Origin: Thermothelomyces thermophilus ATCC 42464
Lineage: Eukaryota > Ascomycota > Sordariomycetes > Sordariales > Chaetomiaceae
Direction of reading: 5' to 3'
DNA: 64,000 nucleotides
Assembly (NCBI RefSeq): GCF_000226095.1
Contig: NC_016478.1
Location: forward strand, 4,020,001 to 4,084,000
The translations under genes were made by a program, and so were the position numbers. The notes under the pieces were generated by a model. The model saw only the letters and a list, made by a program, of their open reading frames with translations, was not told where the DNA came from and did no database searches. Shown piece by piece: positions 1 through 10,481 of this stretch; positions within the stretch are counted from its first letter, which is position 1; each line of letters starts with the position of its first letter.

Positions 1-504
1 ACCGTCCCCTTAATACGGACGTTTCTAGCGTTATTAATAAGCACTTTTAACGCTTCTAGTCTAAGGTAGCTAGCTCTTAAATGCTAAAGATCCTTAGTAT
101 CCTCTTTTACGGTAGGTGATACTCGTATCTAGGACCTTCTACTATACGTAGTAAATACGTTCTATAAGGATATATAAACGTTTATAATACCTGCTTTACT
201 AATTAAGACGTAGTCTAGGAAGCTTAAGTAGTAGGAAAGTAGCTTATATTCGAGAAAGGTAAGATTATACTTACGTTCTAGCTTATAAAGAATAACGCTA
301 TTTTCTAGTGTTCCGAAATATAGTAAGTAGTCTAAGCTATAGTACTAAGCGCCTACCTTAAGTAATAGAGCTTCTAAGATAATATTAATATAGAATCCTT
401 TGACGATAGTAACATCCTTAAGCGTTAGGCTCTTAGTATATAGTTTATATAGTCTATTTAGAACGTTCTCGATTACCCAAGTGCCCCTCTTACTAATAGG
501 GAAG
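1..504. other. RIP-decayed AT-rich sequence left of the LTR element
   Basis: AT-rich sequence dense in TA-containing stops on both strands, with no open frame of useful length. It ends at the GGAAG target-site copy (500..504) that flanks the LTR element, so it is the older sequence into which that element inserted. The same kind of decayed sequence resumes after 8097, so both sides probably belong to one earlier repeat or gene-poor tract. I do not recognise its family. Confidence 0.6.
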
Positions 505-950
505 TATTACGGATAAGCATATAGACGGCCTAGCAGGCTACAGCTAGGACATAGGACATTCCAACAGCTAATCACTTAACAGACCAATTAGAAGATTATT
601 ACTACCAAGACTAAGGTCTTCACTAGTAATAATAACATGTTACCGTCGATAATACGGAATTATAGAGTAAAAGGAAAAATAATACTAGTAATAACTATTA
701 AAGAGGGATAGACAATTATATATATATAGCTAGCTAGTCACTTATTAAGTAGACTTTAAGAGTTTACTAGTAGTAACAATTACAATTACAGTACTTATAC
801 TAAGCATTGCTAATTACCATAAGAGATAACTTTAATATTGTTATAAACCCTTTAGCTTTACCAAATCCCTTAGACGACCTACCTACTTGTCCCACTTAAT
901 CTACCTTTGTCTAAACCCTTTCAGAAGAAGTCTAAGTTAGGTTCGTCATA
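505..950 (+). repeat. 5' LTR of the chromovirus fossil
   Basis: Aligns end to end without gaps to 7647..8092. Both copies are 446 bp, and the outer edge abuts the GGAAG target-site copy. All visible differences between the two are C/T or G/A transitions. Confidence 0.9.
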
Positions 951-3900
951 TATTATTACCACTCCCTTTATTCCATTATAGTTTAGAATAGAGGTGACTT
1001 TAACCTCGACATCGACATAGCTACTAACGTTATAGCCAAATAGCTACTTGCCTAGCTTAGTTAACTCTATTAGCAAATCTAGGAGTTAGACTAGAGAGAC
1101 AAGGCTACTTAAGCTCGAATAAAGGAACTCGAGAACGGCAAAAAGCACTTGTAGAAATTGGTTAACGAGGCCTATACTAAAATTAAAGCACTTGAGAGCG
1201 CTAAAGTAAGCCGTATTAAGATCGAACTACCTAGTAAATACAGAGGAACTAAGGAAGACCTTGTAGGATTCCTAACAAACCTCTGATCCTACTTCTAGCT
1301 TAATAATGACAAGTTTCTAGATAATAAAGCTAAAGTCCTCTATATAGCTATAAGACCAGAGGGTAAGGTATTTAGATAGTTTAAGCCTATATAGAATGAC
1401 TATCTTACTAAGGAAGATAAAGACGACTAAGATATATTTATATAGATAGTCTTTCGATCTTATAACCGTTTTAAAAAAGAGCTTTAGAAGGTTTTTAGTG
1501 ATAAAGATAAGAAGATTTATATATAAGAAAGACTTGCTAATCTCTAATAGACTAAGTTAGTAGCCTCTTATGCTATATAGTTTAGATAGGACATGCTTAA
1601 GTCTTAGCTTAACGATAAAGTATTAATATAACTATTCTATAATAGCTTAAAGGAAAAGGTTAAAGATAAGCTATATAAGTATAATTAGCCTAAGACTCTG
1701 GACAAATATATTATATAGGCTATTAGAATTAATAATCGACTCTATATATAAGAGTAACAAAAACGAGGTTAAATAAATAGAACTATAGTTAAGGCTAATA
1801 ATAAGAAAAAGCGAGCATATATTAGTACCTTATATAGGACGTACCCTAGAGCTATAGATATAGATATAGCATAGAAGCAAGACTGGAAGAAGATGACTAA
1901 AGACAAGTCCAATGTTACCTATTATAACTATAGAAAGAAAAGAAAGGGCACTATAAGTAAGAATGTCAAAGCCTAAAGAAAGAGTAGAAGACAGTCCCTA
2001 GAAAGGAAATTACGGTTATTAACGAAACTACCAAGGACGTTATCAAAGTAGCGGCTACAGGCTACAAAGACAAGGGCAGTGATATAGATAGTTTTAGACA
2101 CGACGGCAATGGTAAAGACGAACAAGCACCGTACTCCGAACTGGTCACTATAGACCTAGAGATAGATCTTGCCGAATAGGATATGGCAGGAGAGTATATA
2201 CCGCCAATTTCGATTCTCCTAGCCTTAAGGTAGTAGGGTTTTATGGTTATATACAGGTAGGATAGATTATAGATAACTGATACCGAAGGAATCGAAAGAC
2301 CTAGACCTAATGTTCTATTCCTCTAGGAACAAATCGAATAGTACTATAATAAAGTTTTCTAACTTAATATAGAACTATATAAATGGGATAGACGCTTAAT
2401 TCGACTTGCCTAGTAAAGCGATAAGATAAGGGACAAAATAAAGGAACTCTAATATATTGTAGAAACTATCAAAGGAAGATAGCCTATAATATATAATAGG
2501 CCTAATAGCTACGCCGAGTACCTTAATGACTAGTAACTTGGTAACGACGTATAGAACCTAGAATACTGGTTTATATATATAAACCGCGGAAAAGACAAGC
2601 GTATATAGGGAAGCTACTAGAAGAAATACTCCTACTATAGCATTAAAGTACCTATAGTTTATATATAATAGGAAGGATTTAGGAAAGAATTCTAATACCT
2701 CCTAGGCAATATTATATAACTATATCTTTGATACAAGGCATATATATAAGTGCCCTAGTTCTAGTGTATAGCATACAGATGCTAATACTACTTCTATAAT
2801 AAATTCGAAAATAATCACTAGCTAATCTAACAAGGAAATGAGGACAAAAGCTTACACCCCATAGAATAGGTCTATAATGTAGGAAATAGAGCGGCCGAAT
2901 TACTCTAGAAGATCGAAGCCTACGATCCAGAAGGCATTACGATAGTTCTAAGACAAGCCTAGCCTAGGTACTACAGAATAGGATAAGACATATAGGACTC
3001 GTACTAGAGTAACGATTGCCTCTATCACGCGGACGAAAAGAAATCGCGAATTCGGGAGCTTTAGATAAAGCTATAGTATATATAACGAGAAGTAGAACGG
3101 ACTTAATAGTAGAAAGCTATAAGCACTTAATAGCTTATGAAAATAAGTACGATTAACGAAGCCGCTATTAGCTAAATAAACAAAGAGGTTAGCACTAACC
3201 TAGGAAACGGGTTAAGGCCCTTCGAGGGGCCTGGAAACCATTAACGCCCGTATAGTAGCAGGTAGTAGCGTAGTATAGGAGGAACTAGTATAAGAGACCA
3301 CTATATCGAGACCTCCTAGCAGAAATATAGGAAATCGCCGTAATCTTTAGACAATGGCGGCAAGACAAGCGACTATAGATAATAGTACAATGGAAACAGC
3401 ATGAAATGCTTATATTAGTAGATAGTAGAATAGAGATAAACCTAATTTCGCCGACGCTTATAAATTAGCTATAGATACCCTAGAGAATAAAGTAGAAGCA
3501 TAGTATAGTTAAAGGGCTATTTCCGACGTAATAGGTATATAGGGAGACTAAACTAATCGATATTACTATAGTAAAAAAGACTATAGTAGTTATATTTAGT
3601 ATTATAGATATAGGTAACGATAAAGATATAATATTAGGGTTACTATAATATGAAGATTATAACCTAGACATTAGCTAGAAGAATAGTAGCTACCTATAAC
3701 CTTAAATAGAGTCATATTTAACTAGTAAGATAGGGAGCATATAAGGATTGTAAGCAGATAATACTTAGGGGAAGGCATATCTTATAGATCTACTATAAGA
3801 GATAGATAATAGTAGGCAGACTACTATAGACTCTAGAAGAAGCAGTATAACGATACCGACATTATAATAGGAAGAACAAGCTAAACCGCTAATAGCTATT

Positions 3901-6900
3901 CTCTCTATTGACAAATATAGAGCACTACAATTAGAGTAGTAAGTTAAGATAGGAGAAATCGCTAGCATTACCATAGACGGAACCAAGTTCGTATACTATT
4001 AGAAAACCAAGAGACGAGACAAGACTAGGGAAGTACTAAAGGAATATAAAGGACACCTAACATTCGAACCGAAATATCTAGAAGGACTACTAGAATATAG
4101 CCTATAGGATTACAAGATCAAGCTTAAGGAAGGAGCACGATTAAAGTTCTTTAAGATCTATTATATAAGCTAGACTTAGAATAAAGAACTTGAGCGATAT
4201 TTAGAGGAGAACCTTTAAAGAGGATATATCTGCCTATTAATATCGCTAGTAGGCTACCTAGTCCTATTTATGCTTAAGACGGAAAGCTACGGTTATATAT
4301 CGACTATTGGCAACTTAACAAACAGACTATGAAAAACCGATACCTATTACCGCCAATCTTACGGCTCCGAGATTAGTTAGCAGGAGCCTAATATTTTACA
4401 CGTCTTGACTTACCATCGGCCTATAACTATATATAGATCAAAGAAGGCGACAAGTGGAAAACGGCCTTTAAGATACCCTATAGCTACTACGAATACCTTG
4501 TCATGTTATTCAGACTTACAAACGCGCTAGCAACGTTCCAAGCCCTAATTGATTAAGCTATCTGACCCTTTCTCGACAAATTTACGGTATATTATCTTAA
4601 TAATATACTTATCTTCTCTAAGACGATAGACGAACATTAGAAGTATGTAAAAGTAGTGTTAGATACGCTATATGTATATAAACTATTAGTTAATAAAGAA
4701 AAGAGCAAATTTTATATTAAGAAAATGGTATTTTCAGGATATAAAATATCCCTAGGATAAATTCAGATAGAACCTTCAAAGGTTAAAGCTATTAAGAATT
4801 AGCTACAACCGACATTAGTTACGGAAGTATAAAGCTTTATCAGATTTACAAACTTCTACCGAATGTTTATTAGGAACTTTAGAGCGATTATATAACCTTT
4901 ATACGAACTTATAAAGAAGAACGCTAAATTCCAATAGAAAGAATAGCACAAGTAAGTATTTATATAGATCCGCGACGCCATTACTAAAGATCTAATACTA
5001 GTATTACCAAATCCTAAGAAGCTATTTGAGGTAGAAACGGACGCTTTAGACTACGCCATCGGAGGACAATTAGGATAACAAGATAAACAAGGAAAGCTAT
5101 ATCCTATAGCCTTCTTTTTAAAGAAGCTTGATAGACTATATCTTAATTATCCGATCTATAACAAGGAACTACTTACGATTATTAAAGCTTTTAAGAAATA
5201 GCGACTATACCTTAGCGGTATAATTAAACTAGTATAAGTATATATAGACTACAAGAATTTATAATACTTTATGATAACAAAGGAGCTTAACAGACGACAA
5301 ATATAATAAGTAGAATTCCTCATGGAATTTAACTTTAAGATCCGTTACAAGAAGGGCAAAGAGAACATATAAGCAGATATCTTAAGCTAATAAACGAATC
5401 ATATAGAAAGACGAATAGAAATAATACTACCGTTACTTAAAGAACGAATGGATAGAATACTATATTACGAAACGTAGATACCTATAGAAGATAATCTACT
5501 TAACTTGTTCCTAGAATGTTATATAATCTTTCGAGAAGAAAGGATTAACGAGATATAGTATTAAGCAGTACCTAGACTAGTAATACCTAACGGAGTAGAA
5601 GAAAGAGATAGGAAACTTTAGTACTAAGGCAAAGTATATATCTATAATAGGGATCAATAGCTATAAATGATTCGAGAACTCTACGAGTCGAAACTCGGAG
5701 AATATAAAGGAGTCATGAAGACTGTCGTATAAGTCAGGAAATACTACGACTTTCCATAGTTAATAGTACAAGTTAAGGAAGTCGTATAGAACTATAATAT
5801 TTATAATCGAAGCAAACGGCACGATATAAGCTGTATAGGCTACTTTAGCCACTGCTAATAGCTAACAAACTATAGAGTTTAGTTATAATAGACTTTATTA
5901 CAAAGCTACTAGAATCTAAGGACATGGCTATAGGAGTAATCTACGATAGTATTCTCACTATAGTAAATTACCTAACTAAATAGGTATACTTCTTTCCCTA
6001 TAAGGAGTCCTAGATAGCTAAACAGCTAGCAGATATAATCTATTAGCAAGTTACATTAGTATATGCTTGGCTACAAGAATAGATCATTGATAGAGACACC
6101 AAGTTTGTATCGAAGTTCTAGCAAGCGTTAATGTAACGATTAGGCATTAATAGCAAGCTGTCAATAGTATACTACCTATAGACTAACAGACAAACAGAGC
6201 GACTAAACTAAGTTATTAAGTAATACCTCTACTCTTACATTAACTACTAGCAAGATGACTAGGTTATACTATTACTAATAGTATAACTCGCTTATAATAT
6301 AACACTAATGGAAACGACTAAAGTTATACCGTTCTTCGCGAACTACGGATATAAAGCAGACCTTAGGCAAGGACTAGAGGTCATAGTGCCGAGAGCAGCA
6401 GTCAAAGCAGAACAAATATATATATTATATAAAAAGCTTAAAAAGGAACTCGAGTTTATCAAGACTAGAATAAAGAACTACTATAATAAACATAAGCTCG
6501 AAGGACCTTGCCTAGAGAGGGGAGACAAAGTCTACCTAATTATATAAAACTTATAAACCAAATGACTAAGCACGAAGCTAGACTTTAAAAAGGTTAGACC
6601 TTTTATTATCAAAGAACAAATTTCGACATCTAACTACCGACTATCATTACTATTATCTATATAACTATAGATAGATGTTTTTTATATTTCACTTCTCGAA
6701 CTAGTACCAAAGAACGCTAAGGTTGCTATATATATTGAAGTAGAGGACGAAGAGAAAGAATAGGACGTCAAAGAAATTCTAGATTTATATACTATTAATA
6801 GGGAACTATAGTATCTAGTTAAATGGCTTAATTCTAGACTAGAAGATAACTTATAGGAACCTATTAAGAACCTAAACTACTCTAAGAAATTAGAACAGTT

Positions 6901-7630
6901 CTACTAGTAGAACCTAGATTAACTAAAGGAAAACCTAGGACAGAACTAAAGATAATGCCCTAGTTAATAGTATTAATAGTATTATTAATCTCTAACAAGG
7001 GTATAATAAGCGCCTCTTGCTACTCTTGCCGCTTAACTGCCTCTAACTCGTCTAAGGTCGATAGACTACGTGCTACTATATTAGTACCTTTTTCTACTAA
7101 AAACTCCTTCTGCTAACGAAGATACTAGAGCCGTATAAGCTTTTCGGATAACTTACGCTAGGCTTCTTCTAGATAGTATTAGGATTTATCTAGCTTAAGT
7201 TTGGCACGACGTTTAGTATCCTTAATATAATGCTACTCCTAGAGAATACGATCTACTAGAATAAATATTAGGAATTATACTTAAAAACAAAAAAAAAGGA
7301 AGACGAGCTTATAGGAAAAAAGTAGGATGCTAGAGCCATCGTAAGAACAACCTTAACAAATATAGGCCTTGTAATGCTTTATATATATAATCATTTTACA
7401 GATAAGGCCTTATAATATATACTAAGAGCAAGGTATAATGATAAAACCGTTCTTAGCAATATTCTAAGCAAGGGACGCATAGTAATGTATAGAAAGCAAC
7501 TTCCATTTCTCTATCGGCATTTTATTAACATAGTAACTATAACGTAGAAATAGGAAGAATATAATACTTATAAGCAAAGGGTATTAGCACTATTTGAAAC
7601 GGCCTAAGAGGGCTTTTAGATCAAAAGCCT

Positions 7631-7646
7631 TAAAGGAGGGGCATCA
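7631..7646 (+). other. Polypurine tract of the chromovirus fossil
   Basis: A purine-rich run (taaaggaggggcatca) ends exactly where the 3' LTR begins. This is the usual position of the plus-strand primer in Ty3/gypsy elements. Confidence 0.6.
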
Positions 7647-8092
7647 TGTCACGGATAAGTATATAGACAGCCTAGCAGGCTATAGCTAGGACGTAAGACA
7701 TTCTAATAGCTAATCACTTGACAGACCAATCAGAAGATTATTACCGCTAAGACTAAGGTCTTCACTAGTGATAATAATATGTCACTATCGATAACACGGA
7801 ATTATAGAGTAAAAGGAGAAATAGTACTAGTAATAACTATTAAAGAGGGACAGACAATTATATATATATAGCTAGCTAGTCACTCGTTAGGTAGACTCTA
7901 AGAATTTACTAATAGTAATAATTATAATCACAGTACTTATACTAAGTATTGCTAATTACTGTGAGAGACAACTCTAGTGTTGTTATGAACCCTTTGGCTT
8001 TACCGAATCCCTTAGACGACCTGCCTACTTGTCCTGCTCAATCTACCTTTGTCTAAACCCTTTTAGAAGAAGTCTGAGTTAGGTTCGTTATA
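7647..8092 (+). repeat. 3' LTR of the chromovirus fossil
   Basis: The partner of 505..950, of the same length with no gaps. It begins TGTCACGG and is followed directly by the second GGAAG target-site copy at 8093..8097. Confidence 0.92.
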
Positions 8093-8097
8093 GGAAG

Positions 8098-9276
8098 GTC
8101 GTTGTACTTACTTTGACAAACTTAGGATCTTCTACCTTAACAAACGTTCTAGGTAAAAGGAACTTCTTATCATTAACTAAGTAGGTTACGCTATATAAGT
8201 CTAGTAAAGTACTTTCTAAAAGTAGATAACACTATAGAGTAATTATACTAAATGCCCTATAGTAAGTTAAGAGCTTATTAAGTAGTTAAGGGCTAATAAT
8301 TAATATATTAAGGGAACTAGGGTATCCTACCCCTAACTACCTAGAATAGGATAGCTCTCCCTACTTAGCAATAAGTTAGCTTTTCAGTCTAGCCTACTTC
8401 GGCTTGTCAAGCTCCTAGCAAATCCTCTTATACTCCTTATCTAAAAGGTATAAGCGTTACTTATTACCGTAGATAGCTTGCTTAAGCGTGTGGTAGTCTA
8501 CTAGATCCCATAGATATCTTAGACGCTTATAGGGACATCTCGTATTACACTACTAACCGCTATAAGAGTCTCTATACAAGTCTCTACCTCTCTCCTTACC
8601 ACTCTTCTAAGCTATAGGAAGTATTAGCGTATAAGTTATTAAGAAGATTCTATACTTCTGAGAGACTCTAGGTTATATGTCGTTATTAATTAGGATCTCG
8701 GCTATCGTGACAAGGGTACTAAGCTCCGGAAGTGGCTATCCTATGCTATTAGCGAGCTTGATTTCTATCCTCTTGTTCGCTACCTAGGTTGGCAGGATAT
8801 ATATAGCGATAGTATTAAGAAAGGTATAAAGTCCTTGTACGCCCTATACTTCTAGGATATCGTATTAGATAGCTTGCTAGAAGGCAATATTAAAGTTACG
8901 AATCTAGTGCTACGGATTAACTCCTGAACGCTTGGCTACGTCAAGACTAGTTATATATTATGCTGTAACCATTATATAGAGCGTTACAACGGATAGTATA
9001 AGCATAGAGCGAAGTACCTAGATGATCCCCCTAATAAGGTTGATATCCTTCTTCCTACGCGCTTTTATAGCTTTATGAAGTTTAGGATCTACAGTATACA
9101 CCAGCTAGCGTTATAGTTATCCTATCCGCTTACTAACGTCTATAGCATACACGATATCTTTATAAAAGGAGTCTTATAGTTATACGAATTCGGCTATAAC
9201 GGCTACATTAGAAGGTATCAAATCTATAGATATCGAGGGTAATAATCCTTCTATAAGTTGCTCCTAGGAAGCTAGG
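8098..9276. other. RIP-decayed relic of unknown identity right of the LTR element
   Basis: AT-rich, TA-dense sequence like the block to the left. Unlike that block, one plus-strand frame from about 8700 to 9260 reads as plausible protein for long stretches, broken only by a handful of stops. This suggests a former coding gene, or the coding part of another repeat, hit by RIP. I do not recognise the product. Composition changes sharply at about 9,290. Confidence 0.5.
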
Positions 9277-9875
9277 ATGAGGTTATCTCTAGCTTGCTTA
9301 CAGGTTAGGCACTACGGAACTTCCAGATCTGGCTCGCAGTCGCCGTCAGGATCGACAAATCCCTATATACCGGCAAACTCAGCCTACGACTACAGTTCGA
9401 TATACCACAAGTTCCAGGAACTAGGCCCTGTAAGGCGCGTAGAAGTCTTGACTGGGATCTCGGATATAATGGACGCGTCGTCGAAAGCGTATTGAAGCAG
9501 GGTAAGAGAGTTCGTAATAGAAGAAGCTATTACTGATATTGAAGATATGTCGGTAGAGGAGTAGTCAAGGCGCCGGGCTCATAACTGCCGAACGCAGTAG
9601 GAGCTCCGGGAGCGTTGAAAGCAGTGTCTGTAGTGGGTGGCTGTACGAAGGAGATAGTGCCTTGTTGAACTATCTACAAAGGAGACAAAACGAGTGGTAT
9701 TTATAGACAAAGGGACTGGCCAATGCGTTGAACAGCCTCATATAGCTGTGGCAAACGCGTGGCTAATACGCTTGGAAGCTCCATAGCTTCCGACACCAAC
9801 CGTTTCACGCCCTATCAAAGACTGACAACTGCCGCACGCGACCCAGCAAGGACCAACCGCAACACCTGCCGTGAG
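9277..9875. other. Transition zone between the RIP block and the gene-rich DNA
   Basis: Base composition rises from strongly AT-rich to ordinary within about 100 bp. A 72-codon frame at 9277..9495 spans the step but matches nothing I know. It may be the less decayed edge of the relic to its left. The rest should hold the promoter and 5' leader of the acetyltransferase gene. Confidence 0.4.
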
Positions 9876-10481
9876 ATGGAACGAGAACAGCTTCCAATCA
9901 TCATCAGAGGCGTTCGGGACGAAGACATCCCGGCCATCACTGAAATATACCACGATGTTGTCACCAACTCTACCGCCACATACGAGGTTGACCCCCCGAC
10001 CGTTTCGGTGATGAGAGACAGGCTGTCGGCGCTCAGGGAAGCCGGATTCCCCTGCTTGGTCGCAGCATCATCATCATCGTCATCATCACCCGACACCGGG
10101 TCGAGGGGGATCCTGGGCTACGCCTACGCGAGCGCGTTCCGTCCGCGACCGGGATATCGCTTCACGGTGGAGAACTCGGTGTATGTGGCGCCCGACGCCA
10201 GAGCCCGCGGCGTGGGCCGCCACTTGATGCAGGCTCTCGTCAAGGAGTGCGAGCGTCTCGGCTTCCGCCAGATGGTGGCCGTCATTGGGGACGGCGGCCC
10301 TTCCAACCCCTCGGTCCTGTTCCACGAGAAGCTCGGGTTCACCGTCTCGGGGGTGCTGAAGAGTTCCGGGTACAAGTTTGGGAGGTGGCTGGATACGGTG
10401 TTTATGCAGCTCGCCATCGGCGACGGTGCTGAGAGCCCGCCCGATCCCGCTTCGCTGCCAGAACAAAGACGTAAAAATTAG
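9876..10481 (+). CDS. GNAT acetyltransferase, phosphinothricin acetyltransferase-like
   Basis: A single-exon protein of 201 aa if translation begins at the ATG at 9876. An in-frame ATG at 9759 would add 39 residues, but these do not look like part of the fold. The protein starts with the strand (PIIIRGVRDEDIPAITEIY) typical of the PAT/bar-like branch of GNAT enzymes. It has the acetyl-CoA-binding motif A around VYVAPDARARGVGRHLM and the C-terminal FHEKLGF motif. The family transfers acetyl groups from acetyl-CoA to small amines such as phosphinothricin or methionine sulfoximine; the actual substrate here cannot be told. Seven serines in a row (10067..10087), encoded by a TCA/TCG repeat, enlarge a loop before the GILGYAYAS strand. 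The gene lies only about 0.6 kb from the RIP block, yet its own sequence is GC-rich and undamaged. Confidence 0.85.
   Translation: MEREQLPIIIRGVRDEDIPAITEIYHDVVTNSTATYEVDPPTVSVMRDRLSALREAGFPCLVAASSSSSSSPDTGSRGILGYAYASAFRPRPGYRFTVENSVYVAPDARARGVGRHLMQALVKECERLGFRQMVAVIGDGGPSNPSVLFHEKLGFTVSGVLKSSGYKFGRWLDTVFMQLAIGDGAESPPDPASLPEQRRKN

Larger units (their letters stand above)
505..8092 (+). mobile_element. Fossil Ty3/gypsy chromovirus (LTR retrotransposon), RIP-inactivated
   Basis: A full-length but dead LTR retrotransposon of about 7.6 kb. It has two 446-bp LTRs (505..950 and 7647..8092), flanking GGAAG copies at 500..504 and 8093..8097 (a 5-bp target-site duplication), and a purine-rich tract just before the 3' LTR. 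Decayed coding traces run on the plus strand in Ty3/gypsy order: gag-like about 1230..1760, reverse transcriptase about 4250..4700, RNase H about 5020..5250, integrase core about 5880..6300, and a chromodomain-like tail about 6760..6910. The chromodomain after integrase is what places it with the chromoviruses. It is broken throughout, with dozens of stops in every coding part. The LTR pair differs at roughly a tenth of sites by eye, all transitions and no indels, which is the mark of RIP. LTR divergence is therefore no clock; the near-intact structure suggests a fairly recent insertion that was quickly silenced. Confidence 0.9.

Noticed and set aside
3765-3986. 73-codon minus-strand frame inside the AT-rich block
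   Set aside because: It runs against the coding direction of the fossil element and has no motif.
6308-6547. 79-codon open frame inside the AT-rich block considered as a small gene
   Set aside because: It lies within the integrase region of the dead chromovirus and is only a surviving open stretch of that fossil.
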